The notes: a model not told the origin generated them from the sequence alone. Shown: positions 17,338 to 26,165, counted from the stretch's first letter. The stretch is DNA of 49,619 bases from Desulfovibrio sp. (GCF_019424165.1 NZ_JAHZAA010000017.1:1-49619); one strand, 5' to 3'. Program-made: numbers and translations.

Positions 17338-17808
17338 TTACCAGCGGTAATGAGAGAAGGCCTTGTTGGCATCAGCCATGCGGTGGGTGTCTTCGCGTTT
17401 TTTCACCGCGCCACCGCGCCCGTTGAAAGCATCCAGCAGTTCGGCGGAGAGTTTCGCGGTCATGCCTTTTTCGCCACGGGAACGGGCGTAGTTGATGAGC
17501 CAGCGAATGGACAGGGAAACCTGGCGCTCGGGGCGCACTTCCATAGGAACCTGATAGGTGGCGCCGCCCACGCGGCGGGCCTTGACTTCCATGTGGGGCT
17601 TCACGTTGTCCAGGGCCTTTTCAAAGGCGCGCATGGGTTCTTCACCGGTCTTTTCGGCCAGGTGCTCCAACGAGCTGTAGAAAATTTTTTCAGCAGCGCC
17701 CTTTTTGCCGTCATACATGAGCCGGTTCACGAACTTGGTGATGAGACGGCTGGAATAAATCGGATCGGGCAGCACTTCCCTTTTGGGAACAGGACCTTTA
17801 CGGGGCAT
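17338..17808 (-). CDS. rpsG: 30S ribosomal protein S7
   Basis: A 156-residue S7 of normal length, the primary binder of the 16S rRNA 3' major domain. It begins MPRKGPVPKREVLPD and ends HRMADANKAFSHYRW, both typical. AAGGAG lies seven bases before the ATG. It sits between rpsL (114 bp upstream) and fusA (108 bp downstream) in the conserved str order. In other bacteria S7 represses its own operon, and the rpsL-rpsG spacer is where that site would be; I did not identify the fold. Confidence 0.97.
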   Translation of the reverse strand: MPRKGPVPKREVLPDPIYSSRLITKFVNRLMYDGKKGAAEKIFYSSLEHLAEKTGEEPMRAFEKALDNVKPHMEVKARRVGGATYQVPMEVRPERQVSLSIRWLINYARSRGEKGMTAKLSAELLDAFNGRGGAVKKREDTHRMADANKAFSHYRW

Positions 17809-17922
17809 GGGGTTTCTCCTTCATGCGGGTTTTCGGCGTCACCAACCCCGCAACGCACCGGCGCTCGAAACAACGGGCGGCCAGGCGCGCCGCATGGCGC
17901 ACGCCGTACAAGATACAAAAGG

Positions 17923-18294
17923 CTACTTGGGACGCTTGGCGCCGTACTTGGAACGGCTCTTGCGACGGTCGGCCACACCGGAGGTATCCAGGGTGCCGCG
18001 CACGATGTGATAACGCACGCCGGGCAAGTCTTTTACACGGCCGCCGCGGATGATGACCACAGAGTGTTCCTGAAGGTTGTGGCCTTCGCCGGGGATGTAC
18101 GCCGTCACTTCAATGCCGTTGGTCAGGCGCACACGGGCAACCTTACGCAGAGCGGAGTTAGGCTTTTTAGGGGTGGTGGTGTAAACGCGCGTGCACACGC
18201 CGCGACGCTGCGGGCAAGCCTGCAGGGCGGGGGTCTTTTTGCGTTTCAGCACGGCCTTCCGCTCGATGCGGATAAGCTGGTTAATCGTGGGCAT
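17923..18294 (-). CDS. rpsL: 30S ribosomal protein S12
   Basis: A 123-residue S12 of the decoding centre. It begins MPTINQLIRI, has PKKPNSALRKVARV with the lysine of the streptomycin-sensitive form, and ends SKYGAKRPK. The start at 18294 follows GGAGGGAAAGA; the nine upstream in-frame codons are not family sequence. It is first gene of the leftward str operon, with a promoter-like pair about 50 bp upstream. Confidence 0.97.
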   Translation of the reverse strand: MPTINQLIRIERKAVLKRKKTPALQACPQRRGVCTRVYTTTPKKPNSALRKVARVRLTNGIEVTAYIPGEGHNLQEHSVVIIRGGRVKDLPGVRYHIVRGTLDTSGVADRRKSRSKYGAKRPK

Positions 18295-18345
18295 TCTTTC
18301 CCTCCATTTGGGATTTTTCAAAAACTAGACACCTGAAGAGGACAG

Positions 18346-18374
18346 GACATAGCTTACCTGTCAAAGCCTGTCAA
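18346..18374 (-). promoter_or_regulatory. Sigma-70-type promoter of the str operon
   Basis: On the minus strand TTGACA (18374-18369) is followed after exactly 17 bases by TATGTC (18351-18346). The -35 is perfect and the -10 is moderate. A second TTTGACAGG copy within the spacer makes a short direct repeat. It lies about 50 bp before the rpsL start. Confidence 0.65.
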
Positions 18375-18410
18375 TAGAACTTCCCCGGCGAAAGCCCGTG
18401 ATCTGCGCAT

Positions 18411-18442
18411 AAAAACACCGCCTGGCGTCACGCCATGGGTGT
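18411..18442 (-). terminator. Terminator downstream of the SMR transporter
   Basis: Read on the minus strand, ACACC pairs with GGTGT around an inner GGC/GCC stem, followed by a TTTTT run (18415-18411). It lies 38 bp after the stop of the SMR gene and upstream of the rpsL promoter, so it insulates the str operon. Confidence 0.5.
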
Positions 18443-18479
18443 CTTTACCGTATCATTGCGCCGGGTTGTCCGCCCGTGA

Positions 18480-18824
18480 TCAGTGCGGCACGGAGCTGGA
18501 AAAAAAATTGATGACAAGCACGCCTACAACAATAAATCCAAGCCCTATGCAGGCCGCCAGATCAAGTTTTTGCCCGAAAAAAACAAGACCGATGATGGAG
18601 ACAATGACGATGCCCACACCACTCCAGATGCCGTAGGAAATCCCCATGGGTACAACCTTGAGCACCAGCGACAGCAGAAAAAATGAAAAGCCGTAACCGA
18701 CCAGGGCGGTCACAGTGGGGACAAGGCGGCTCATGCCCTCGGACTGCTTGAGGCATGCCGTGGCAATGACCTCAAGCAGGATGGCTCCGCCCAGTTGCAG
18801 ATAGGCCAGGGTGGCGGGATGCAT
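18480..18824 (-). CDS. Small multidrug resistance (SMR) family transporter
   Basis: A 114-residue protein with four membrane segments. E18, in the first helix (GGAILLEVIATACLK), is the conserved proton- and substrate-binding glutamate of EmrE-type proteins. GISYGIWSGVGIV in helix 3 and GFIVVGVLVIN in helix 4 are also family-typical. Such proteins act as antiparallel dimers exporting cationic compounds, or guanidinium in the Gdx subgroup. TGAGGA precedes the ATG. It is a single gene with its own terminator. The IWSGVG motif leans towards the EmrE/QacC side, but the subgroup is not certain. I looked for a guanidine riboswitch upstream and found none. Confidence 0.9.
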   Translation of the reverse strand: MHPATLAYLQLGGAILLEVIATACLKQSEGMSRLVPTVTALVGYGFSFFLLSLVLKVVPMGISYGIWSGVGIVIVSIIGLVFFGQKLDLAACIGLGFIVVGVLVINFFSSSVPH

Positions 18825-19142
18825 ACTTTCCTCACGCAGGCCGCATGGGCGGCCGCAACTAAAGCTTCAACACCGAGAAGGCTACTCTCAAAGCATGCAG
18901 GGTACTCGCCCGGCACGCCGCCGCGAAAAAGGTTCAACGCCTCTGCGCGCATGTGGCGGATATTGCCCGGGCAGCTTCCCGGGCATCATCAGGACTGCTT
19001 CATGGCCGCATTACCATGCAGTTTCCGCAGGCTGCGGCTATGCGGCACGGCTGCCGTGCCGCAGCCAAAAGGCAACGTGCCACGAAGCAAAAAAGACATT
19101 GGGGAGAGCATGTCGCACAACATGCCCTCCCCGCATTCCGTT
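18825..19142. other. Intergenic region between valS and the SMR gene
   Basis: A 318-bp gap with no gene. It contains the valS terminator and a perfect hairpin GCCCGGG (18965-18971) / CCCGGGC (18978-18984) with loop CAGCTT. Each arm contains a CCCGGG palindrome. The hairpin would lie in the SMR leader if transcription starts that far upstream. Confidence 0.4.
19101..19132 (-). terminator. Rho-independent terminator of valS
   Basis: A long stem GGGGAGaGCATGT / ACATGCcCTCCCC with loop CGCACA lies ten bases after the valS stop on the minus strand. A TCTTTTTTG tract follows within about ten bases. Confidence 0.7.
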
Positions 19143-21809
19143 CTATTCTTCGTTCAGGGCTTCGGCAAAGCGGGTGCGCAGGGCCTCCAGCTTGGCCTTG
19201 GCGTCCAGCAGCTTTCCGGCGCGTTCGCGCTCGCGCTCCACCACGTCGGCCGGGGCGCGGCTTACGAAGCTCTCGTTGCTGAGTTTTTTATTCACACCCA
19301 CAATGTCTTTTTCAAGCTTGGCAAGTTCCTTGTCCAGCCGGGCCAGTTCACCATTAAGGTCCACTGCTCCCTTGAGCGGCACAATAACCTGGCAGCCTTC
19401 CACCACAGCCGAAGCCGAGGCCTTGGGCGCATGCACGTCCGCTCCCACGTCAAGCCCTTCCAGGCGGGCCAGGGTAAGCATGAGGTCGCGGTTTTCTTCC
19501 AGCAGGGCCTGCTGGGCCGCATCCACGGGGTGCAGGAGCAGGCTTACGCGGTGCGCGGGGCTGATGCCGAGCTCGGCCTTGATGGTACGCACAGCCACGA
19601 TGATCCCCTGAACAAGCTCCATACGGGCAGCTTCGGCGGGGCGCACGCAGGCCGGGCGCAGTGCGGGATAAAGCTCGCAGGCCAGATCAGTGGCTTTTTC
19701 ACCGGCCGGCACGGACAGGGCCGCCCATATCTCGGCCGTGACAAAAGGCATGACCGGATGCAACAGCAGCAGTATTTCCCGCAGGGCCAGCCACAGCACA
19801 TACTGGGCGGCAGCCTTGCGCTGCTCGTCTTCGCTCTGCATGTCGGGCTTGATAAGCTCAAGATACCAGTCGCAAAACTCGTTCCAGAGAAACTTGTACC
19901 CAAGCTGGGCCGCATCGTTAAAGCGGTAATCCTCAAGGGCCTGGTCCATGTCCTGCTTGACCACCTCAAGCCTGTGCAGCAGCCACTGATGGTGCAGCCC
20001 CTGTATGGCCGAAAGATCCACGCGGGCCGGGGCTTCTTCGGGCAGGTTCATAAGGGTGAAGCGCGCGGCGTTCCAGAGCTTGTTGACAAAATGGCGGTAG
20101 CCTTCAATGCGGTCTTCGGAAAGACGGATATCGCGGCCCATGGCGGCAAAGGCCGTCAGCGTGAAGCGCAGGGAGTCACAACCATATTTGTCTATCATTT
20201 CCAGTGGGTTGATGACATTGCCCGTGGATTTGGACATTTTGCGGCCCGAGGCGTCGCGCACCAGCGCGTGCAGGTACACATCGGCAAAGGGCGGCTTGCC
20301 CATAAAGTGGATGCCCATCATCATCATGCGGGCCACCCAGAAAAACAGGATGTCAAAACCCGTCACCAGCACAGATGTGGGATACCAGCGGTGCATCTCC
20401 TTGGTATCGGCGGGCCAGCCCATGGTCGAGAACGGCCAGAGCGCCGAAGAAAACCAGGTGTCCAGCACGTCCTCATCCTGCTTCAGGGCGGTGCTGCCGC
20501 AGTGGGGGCAGACGTCCGGGGCCTCTTCGGCCACAATCAACTGGCTGCACGCATCGCAGGTCCAGGCGGGGATGCGATGGCCCCACCATATCTGGCGGCT
20601 GATGCACCAGTCGCGGATATTGTCCAGCCAGTGGTAATAAGTCTTGAGCCAGGATTCCGGCAAAATGCGGGTCATGCCAGGCACGGCGTCACGGGCGGCC
20701 GGGGCCATCTTTGTGGCGGCCACGAACCACTGGGTGGAAACGTGGGGTTCCACCACGGTGTGGCAGCGGTAGCAATGGCCCACGGCATGTTCCAGCTCTT
20801 CCACGCCTTCGAGCTGTCCGGCGGCCTCAATGTCGGCCACGATTTTTTCGCGGCATGCCGCCTTTTCCAGCCCCTGATAGATTCCGGCTTCAGCCTTCAT
20901 GATGCCGTTTTCGTCGATGGCCTGGATAAAGAGCAGATCGTGCTTCTTGCCCAGCATCCAGTCGTTGGGATCGTGGCAGGGCGTCACCTTGAGCGCGCCG
21001 GTACCGAACTCGCGATCCACGTAGGCATCGGCAATAATGGGAATTTCGCGGCCCAGCACGGGAACCAGCGCCGTCTTGCCCACCATGTGGGCGTAGCGCT
21101 CGTCCTCGGGGTGTACGCAAATGGCCGTATCGCCGGGGATGGTTTCAGGCCGGGTGGTGGCGATGGTGATGGAGCCGGAGCCGTCCGCAAGGGCATAGCG
21201 CACCTTCCAGAGCCTGCCCCTGCTCTGCTCGTGCTCGACTTCGTCATCGGCAAGCGCCGTATGGCAGCGGGAGCACCAGTTGATAATATAGTCGCCCTTA
21301 TAGATAAGGCCGTCGTTGTACAACTGCACAAAAACCTTGCGCACGGCGGCGGAAAGGCCTTCATCCATAGTAAAGCGCAGGCGCGACCAGTCCACCGAAG
21401 CGCCCATGGCGCGAATCTGGTCAAGGATGCGGTGGCCGTAGTCTTCGCGCCATTCCCACACCCGCTCGACAAAAGCCTCGCGGCCCAAGTCCTTGCGGCC
21501 CTTGCCTTCGGCTGCCAGGGCGCGCTCAACCACATTCTGGGTGGCAATGCCCGCGTGGTCAGTGCCGGGAACCCAAAGCACATTCTTGCCCTTCTGGCGG
21601 GCGTGACGGCAGAGCACGTCAATGAGCGTCAGGTTGAGAGCATGACCGATGTGCAGCGCGCCGGTGACGTTGGGCGGCGGAATGACTATGGAAAAAGGTT
21701 CGCCAGGGGCGTCCGGGTCGGGCGTGAAGGTTTTGTCGTCTTCCCAGTGCTTACGCCACCGGGCTTCCACGTCATGGGGCTCGTAGCCCTTGGGTAGGGT
21801 ATCCGCCAT
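19143..21809 (-). CDS. valS: Valyl-tRNA synthetase
   Basis: An 888-residue class I synthetase, full length for the family. The HIGH signature appears as NVTGALHIGHALN and the KMSKS loop as GRKMSKSTGN. The CP1 editing domain spans about residues 195-340. A DACSQL...CPHCGS zinc-like pair is inserted near residues 425-450. The C-terminus is the charged coiled coil (about 820-885) that clamps tRNA-Val. GGAG stands eight bases before the ATG. It is transcribed leftward, divergent from the BPL_N-lipB-lipA operon with only 38 bp between the starts, so the two promoters must overlap gene starts. Confidence 0.96.
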   Translation of the reverse strand: MADTLPKGYEPHDVEARWRKHWEDDKTFTPDPDAPGEPFSIVIPPPNVTGALHIGHALNLTLIDVLCRHARQKGKNVLWVPGTDHAGIATQNVVERALAAEGKGRKDLGREAFVERVWEWREDYGHRILDQIRAMGASVDWSRLRFTMDEGLSAAVRKVFVQLYNDGLIYKGDYIINWCSRCHTALADDEVEHEQSRGRLWKVRYALADGSGSITIATTRPETIPGDTAICVHPEDERYAHMVGKTALVPVLGREIPIIADAYVDREFGTGALKVTPCHDPNDWMLGKKHDLLFIQAIDENGIMKAEAGIYQGLEKAACREKIVADIEAAGQLEGVEELEHAVGHCYRCHTVVEPHVSTQWFVAATKMAPAARDAVPGMTRILPESWLKTYYHWLDNIRDWCISRQIWWGHRIPAWTCDACSQLIVAEEAPDVCPHCGSTALKQDEDVLDTWFSSALWPFSTMGWPADTKEMHRWYPTSVLVTGFDILFFWVARMMMMGIHFMGKPPFADVYLHALVRDASGRKMSKSTGNVINPLEMIDKYGCDSLRFTLTAFAAMGRDIRLSEDRIEGYRHFVNKLWNAARFTLMNLPEEAPARVDLSAIQGLHHQWLLHRLEVVKQDMDQALEDYRFNDAAQLGYKFLWNEFCDWYLELIKPDMQSEDEQRKAAAQYVLWLALREILLLLHPVMPFVTAEIWAALSVPAGEKATDLACELYPALRPACVRPAEAARMELVQGIIVAVRTIKAELGISPAHRVSLLLHPVDAAQQALLEENRDLMLTLARLEGLDVGADVHAPKASASAVVEGCQVIVPLKGAVDLNGELARLDKELAKLEKDIVGVNKKLSNESFVSRAPADVVERERERAGKLLDAKAKLEALRTRFAEALNEE

Positions 21810-21847
21810 CTTGCATTCTCCGTAAAAGGCGGCAATAGTGCAGCATT

Positions 21848-23323
21848 ATGCATGCCGCTCAGCCAATCTGTATTTTATGGGATTCGTCTCACATCTGGGG
21901 CCTCATGGCCTGGCGCGCCGTGCGCGCCATGGGACTGCCCTGCCGCCTGGTTAAGGGAAAAGAGATAGCTCAAGGCGCTCTTTTAGGCAAGCCGCACGGC
22001 GGCAATGCCCCTGACGCTACGCAACCGGCCGTTCATACGGAAAACCAGCAGTCCGGGCGCGCCTCTCTGCTGCTGGTTCCCGGCGGCAACGCGCGCCTCA
22101 AGGCCGCCGGCCTGGGTGACGACGGCATACGGGCCGTGCGCCGCTGGATGGAAGAAGGCGGCAACTATCTCGGCTTTTGCGGCGGGGCCGGGCTGGCCCT
22201 GAGCCATGCCGCGCCGCAAAAGGGCCTGGGCATCTGCCCCTGGGGGCGGGCAGCCTATCCCGAACGGCTGCACCATCTTATTTCGGGTCATGCCAGGGTG
22301 CACATTTGCGATAACGGCGATTTTTCTTTCCGCCCCCCGCCACGCCCCAGCGGCGGCTGCCCCCAAAAACAGCAGGCCACAGCGCCCCCGGCAGACAGAG
22401 CCTGCCCCGGCGCGGGAAAAGCTGCGGGCAGGGTTTCCGCTCGCTGCCTGCCCCTGTCCGCCGGAACGGAACGCCCCCCAAGCCTGCCCGTGTGGTGGCC
22501 CGGCCGCTTTGCCGCGGAGGCCGACACCGGCGTTCATGTGCTGGCCTCCTACGATGCGCCCGATGCCGACTTCTGGCTGGCCGACCTGCCCTTGCAAAGC
22601 ATACCGCCGCACATTTTCGGGCAGTGGCAGGAGCTTTACGGCGTGAATCTTCTGCCCGACTTTCTCAAGGGCCAGCCTCTCGTGGTCAGCGGCCGCCATG
22701 GCCGGGGGAATTACGTACTGAGCTATTCGCACCTTGAAACCCCGCACAGCCCCGATGCCAACACATGGCTGGCCCAACTGCTGCGCCAGCTTACCGGTCT
22801 TGAGCCTGACAGGGCGGACGTGCCCCTGTGGCAACTGCGCCACCCCTGCCATGCCTGGCCCGAAGGCAGCACGCCTCTGCTGGATGCCCTGCGCCACATG
22901 CGTGATCTGCTGGACCTTGCCGTGGAGCATCATCTTTTTTTCGCGCGCACCCACTGGCTGTGGGGCTGGCGCACAGGCCTGCCCGGCGCGGCGTGCAACA
23001 ACCTGCATGCGGCCCTGTGTACGGCGGCCAGCCTTGAGCCTTCCGCGGCAGCCCTGGCCTACTGGCGCGAAGTACGCCCGCGTTTCAGCGAACTGGCAGA
23101 CCGCTTCGCCGCCGGAGCCGAAGGATATTTTCTGGCATGCCGCCTGGCCGAAACCCTTTCGCCCAGCCTGCCGGACGCCGTGAGCAGACGCGGGCTGGAC
23201 AGCCAGCGGCAAGCGCTTTTCGGCCATCCCATGAGCGGCGGCGGCCTTATGGAAGAGCTGCTGAACATTACTGAGGAACTGGTTTTTCTTTCGCAGGACT
23301 CCACTCCCTGCGACTTGCGGTAA
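21848..23323 (+). CDS. BPL_N-domain (glutamine-amidotransferase-like) protein of unknown function
   Basis: A 491-residue protein. Residues 5-150 match the pattern of the BPL_N domain found before yeast-type biotin-protein ligases: ICILWDSSHIW, then LLLVPGGNARLKAAG, RRWMEEGGNYLGFCGGAGLAL, with C111 at the nucleophile elbow. The rest (150-491) is not recognised. It contains a Pro-rich insert, a segment resembling a second GATase half (FLKGQPLVVSGRHGRGNYVLSYSHLE, in pieces), and a helical C-terminus. There is no biotin ligase catalytic domain. It lies 43 bp before lipB and probably shares its mRNA, so a link to lipoate or biotin metabolism is inferred from context only. No strong ribosome binding site precedes the ATG. 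Confidence 0.7.
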   Translation: MHAAQPICILWDSSHIWGLMAWRAVRAMGLPCRLVKGKEIAQGALLGKPHGGNAPDATQPAVHTENQQSGRASLLLVPGGNARLKAAGLGDDGIRAVRRWMEEGGNYLGFCGGAGLALSHAAPQKGLGICPWGRAAYPERLHHLISGHARVHICDNGDFSFRPPPRPSGGCPQKQQATAPPADRACPGAGKAAGRVSARCLPLSAGTERPPSLPVWWPGRFAAEADTGVHVLASYDAPDADFWLADLPLQSIPPHIFGQWQELYGVNLLPDFLKGQPLVVSGRHGRGNYVLSYSHLETPHSPDANTWLAQLLRQLTGLEPDRADVPLWQLRHPCHAWPEGSTPLLDALRHMRDLLDLAVEHHLFFARTHWLWGWRTGLPGAACNNLHAALCTAASLEPSAAALAYWREVRPRFSELADRFAAGAEGYFLACRLAETLSPSLPDAVSRRGLDSQRQALFGHPMSGGGLMEELLNITEELVFLSQDSTPCDLR

Positions 23324-23366
23324 CAGAACAGCCCGCGTAAACAAAACGAAAAACAGCAGAAACAAC

Positions 23367-24080
23367 ATGCTTGCATTTGATCTGGGCCGCACTGGCTATG
23401 AAGACGCTTTTGCCCTGCAAAAACAGGCACAGGCAATGGTACAATCCGGCGGGGACGACATCCTGCTTCTTCTCGAACACCCGCCCACCGTCAGCATCGG
23501 CAAAAATTCCGGGGCAGAAAATGTTCCGCCGCACCTGCAGAGCATGTGGAACGGCCATGTGGACATTGTGCACAGCACCCGTGGTGGCAATGTGACCTGC
23601 CATTTTCCGGGCCAGCTTGTGGCCTATCCGGTTATCAGCCTGAAAAAACGTTCCGGCGGCATCCGCGCCTATGTGCATGACCTTGAAGAAGCCGCCATAT
23701 GCATGCTGGCCCGCTTTGACGTAACGGCAGCACGGCGGCAGGGTTTTCCCGGCGTATGGACGGGTGAAAGAAAAATCGCATCGCTGGGCATCGCGGTGAG
23801 CCGCTACGTCACCATGCACGGCCTGGCCCTCAACGTGGCTGACGACCTGTCCCTGTTCAACATTATCTCGCCCTGCGGCCTGGAAGGCGTGGCCGCCACG
23901 TCCATTGCCCGGGAAACCGCGGGTCCTGTTCCGGACATGGCCGCCGTAAAAACGGCTTTTCTTGAAGAATTCCATAATATTTTCCAGCCCGCCGGGGGCG
24001 AGGCCCTGCCTCTGCCCGCCCTGCGGGCCGCCCAAGACCTCATGACACTGTTGCAAGACACGCAAAGGACTGAAAAGTGA
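23367..24080 (+). CDS. lipB: Octanoyl-[ACP]:protein N-octanoyltransferase
   Basis: A 237-residue LipB, which moves octanoate from ACP to the lipoyl-domain lysine. The family block STRGGNVTCHFPGQLVAYP, the catalytic lysine K136 (GERKIASLG) and the acyl-accepting cysteine C170 (SPCGLEG) are all present. LLLEHPPTVSIGKNSG near the N-terminus is also typical. Its stop overlaps the lipA start (GTGA), so the two enzymes are co-translated. With lipA it supplies lipoate for 2-oxoacid dehydrogenases and the glycine cleavage H protein. Confidence 0.95.
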   Translation: MLAFDLGRTGYEDAFALQKQAQAMVQSGGDDILLLLEHPPTVSIGKNSGAENVPPHLQSMWNGHVDIVHSTRGGNVTCHFPGQLVAYPVISLKKRSGGIRAYVHDLEEAAICMLARFDVTAARRQGFPGVWTGERKIASLGIAVSRYVTMHGLALNVADDLSLFNIISPCGLEGVAATSIARETAGPVPDMAAVKTAFLEEFHNIFQPAGGEALPLPALRAAQDLMTLLQDTQRTEK

Positions 24081-24976
24081 CCTGCAAAACCTCCGCTTCC
24101 GGCTCCTGCGGTGACAAACCGCAAAAAGCCATGCGCATGCCGTCCTGGCTGCGCCGCCCACTGGCCTCGGACAAACGCTTTTTCTCCACCACCGGCCTTG
24201 TGGACGATCTGGGCCTTTTCACCGTCTGCAAGGCGGCCAACTGCCCCAACCGGCAGGAATGCTATTCCGCAGGCACAGCCACTTTTCTGATCCTGGGTGA
24301 AACCTGCACGCGCAACTGCCGTTTCTGCAACATCCATCCCGGCCAGACCGCACTCCCCAGCCCCGATGAACCGGAACGCGTGGCCAAGGCCGCACGCACC
24401 CTGGGCCTGCGGCATATCGTCATCACCTCGGTCACGCGGGATGATCTGGAAGATGGCGGCGCCGGGCATTTTGCCCGCACCATCGCCGCCGTGCGCCAGT
24501 CTCTGCCCCAGAGCAGCATTGAGGTGCTCATTCCGGACTTTCAGGGTAACGAACAGGCCCTGCGCACGGTTATGGACGCCGAGCCCCATGTAATCAACCA
24601 CAATGTGGAGACCCATCCGGCGCTGTACAGCAAGGTACGCCCGCAGGCCCGCTACGAACAGAGCCTGGAGCTGCTGCGCCGGGTGCATGCTGCCGGGCGT
24701 ACGGCCAAAAGCGGCCTTATGGTGGGCCTTGGCGAAACCGACGAGCAGGTGCGCGAAGTCATCCGCGACCTGCATGCCGCGGGCTGCTCCATCATCACCA
24801 TCGGGCAGTACCTGCCCCCCAGCAAGGAGCACCACCCCCTTGACCGCTACGTGACGCCGGAACAGTTTGAAGCCTATGCCGACTACGGAAAGTCGCTGGG
24901 CGTCACGCACGTTTTTTCCGCCCCGCTGGTGCGCAGCAGCTATCAGGCGGGAAGCTTCGTGCAGCCCGATGCATAA
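24077..24976 (+). CDS. lipA: Lipoyl synthase (radical SAM)
   Basis: A 299-residue enzyme inserting two sulfurs into octanoyl chains. It has both cluster motifs: the auxiliary cluster C51-C56-C62 (CKAANCPNRQEC) and the radical-SAM CxxxCxxC at C77, C81, C84 (CTRNCRFC). The C-terminal RSSY serine ligand is in VRSSYQAG. It starts with GTG at 24077, overlapping the lipB stop. A terminator follows at 25002. Confidence 0.96.
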   Translation: MTCKTSASGSCGDKPQKAMRMPSWLRRPLASDKRFFSTTGLVDDLGLFTVCKAANCPNRQECYSAGTATFLILGETCTRNCRFCNIHPGQTALPSPDEPERVAKAARTLGLRHIVITSVTRDDLEDGGAGHFARTIAAVRQSLPQSSIEVLIPDFQGNEQALRTVMDAEPHVINHNVETHPALYSKVRPQARYEQSLELLRRVHAAGRTAKSGLMVGLGETDEQVREVIRDLHAAGCSIITIGQYLPPSKEHHPLDRYVTPEQFEAYADYGKSLGVTHVFSAPLVRSSYQAGSFVQPDA

Positions 24977-25001
24977 CACTCCTCCCATTGAAAACATACA
25001 C

Positions 25002-25022
25002 GCCCGCACGGAGCGGGCTTTT
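25002..25022 (+). terminator. Rho-independent terminator of the lip operon
   Basis: Stem GCCCGC (25002-25007) / GCGGGC (25013-25018), loop ACGGA, followed by TTTT. It lies 25 bases after the lipA stop. Confidence 0.75.
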
Positions 25023-25065
25023 ACTGAAATACTGCCGCAAGTCACCCGCGGATAAAAAGTACCCA

Positions 25066-25130
25066 CAAACGCAGGCCCGGCCTTTTTCCTGAAAGCGCGC
25101 TTTCGCGGGAAAAGGCCGGGCCTGCGTTTG
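25066..25130. repeat. Long perfect palindrome with inner hairpin
   Basis: Arms of 21 bases (CAAACGCAGGCCCGGCCTTTT at 25066-25086, its exact complement at 25110-25130) enclose a further perfect 14-base palindrome GAAAGC-GC-GCTTTC (25091-25104). The minus strand continues into a TTTTT tract (25058-25054), so it may end the leftward AEC transcript. It is longer than an ordinary terminator. Confidence 0.75.
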
Positions 25131-25181
25131 GTTGCTAAAAAGACTGTTTCTTAAACCGGCTGCAATACTACAGCTACAATG

Positions 25182-26165
25182 TTAAATCATGCCCAGAGTC
25201 TGGAACAGCCAGACAAAGCCCGTAAGGGTCAGTATGCTCAGACCGTTGCTGACCACAGCGGTCAGGGCGGCCTCTTCCGGCACGGCATTGTAAACCTGGG
25301 CCAGCACGCTTACCACCAGGGCTGTGGCCGTGGCGCTGATAAGAACGCCGATGGTCAGCCACAGGCCTGTAATACCGAGTGCATACATAATCCCCCAGCA
25401 CAGCAGCGGATGCAGCACAAGCTTGCACAAGAAAAACCATATCTGGCGCAGCAGCACCCCCCCTTGAGAACGGCGTGTGGCCACGGCCAGTTTTTGCTGT
25501 AGATCCAGCCCGAGCGCCAGCAGCATGCAGGGGGCGGCTGTATAGCCCACAAGACTGATGGCGCTGTCCAGCGGCTTCCACAGGCCAAGCCTGGTCAGGG
25601 AAAGCACGCCGCCAGCCAGCGTGGCCAGCAGTATGGGATTGCCCAGGATGAAGATGCGCACCACAGTTCCCGCAAAAACCAGCGGGTTGCCGCCCTTCCA
25701 GGCCAGAGAGCCGGACAGGATGTCCAGCCGGGTCTGCGCCATGATCATGACCACGTTGGGCGTGAGGATAGCCAGCCCCGCCACCAGCATGGCCTCACTG
25801 TTGCCAGGCCAGAGATTTGACACAATGGGCAGCCCCACAAAGGCCGCGTTGCAGGCCGAGCAGGAAAGACCGCTGATTACCGCCGGGCCGGCCTCGCGAT
25901 GGCAGAACAGCCTGTCGCCCGCATAGCCGAGAATGTAAACAATCATCTGGGACCCGATAACAGCCAGCCAGAAGCCGCCTCTGGCCAGATCTTCCGGATT
26001 CGCCCCGGCCAGCAGATGAAAGATAAGCAAGGGCAGGGCCAGCTTGAGCACATATACGCCAAGCACCGGTCCGGCGTTTTCGGGCAGCACATCGCGCGCC
26101 CTGAGCAGCACCCCGAGGGCGATGATGCAAAACACCGGCACAACAGCAAAAAAAGCATGAAACAT
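25182..26165 (-). CDS. AEC-family (auxin efflux carrier-like) transporter
   Basis: A 327-residue membrane protein with about ten hydrophobic segments split by a central hydrophilic loop, the AEC layout. It begins FFAVVPVFCIIALGVLLRARDVLP, given here as the N-out helix and its turn, which is the usual first helix. GLSCSACNAAFVGLPI resembles the conserved mid-protein N-xx-F-xGLP motif. Bacterial members carry malate, malonate or similar organic acids; the substrate here is unknown. The start at 26165 is chosen because the upstream in-frame Met codons lack family sequence. It is a single leftward gene with a leader region of about 280 bp. Confidence 0.82.
   Translation of the reverse strand: MFHAFFAVVPVFCIIALGVLLRARDVLPENAGPVLGVYVLKLALPLLIFHLLAGANPEDLARGGFWLAVIGSQMIVYILGYAGDRLFCHREAGPAVISGLSCSACNAAFVGLPIVSNLWPGNSEAMLVAGLAILTPNVVMIMAQTRLDILSGSLAWKGGNPLVFAGTVVRIFILGNPILLATLAGGVLSLTRLGLWKPLDSAISLVGYTAAPCMLLALGLDLQQKLAVATRRSQGGVLLRQIWFFLCKLVLHPLLCWGIMYALGITGLWLTIGVLISATATALVVSVLAQVYNAVPEEAALTAVVSNGLSILTLTGFVWLFQTLGMI

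Noticed and set aside
18825..18990. Guanidine riboswitch before the SMR gene
   Set aside because: I looked for ykkC-type and mini-ykkC motifs on the minus strand; only loose matches were found.
18795..21797. 1,000-codon open frame on the plus strand opposite valS
   Set aside because: It lies exactly antisense to valS, which has all synthetase motifs. Long antisense frames are expected in GC-rich genes with biased third positions.
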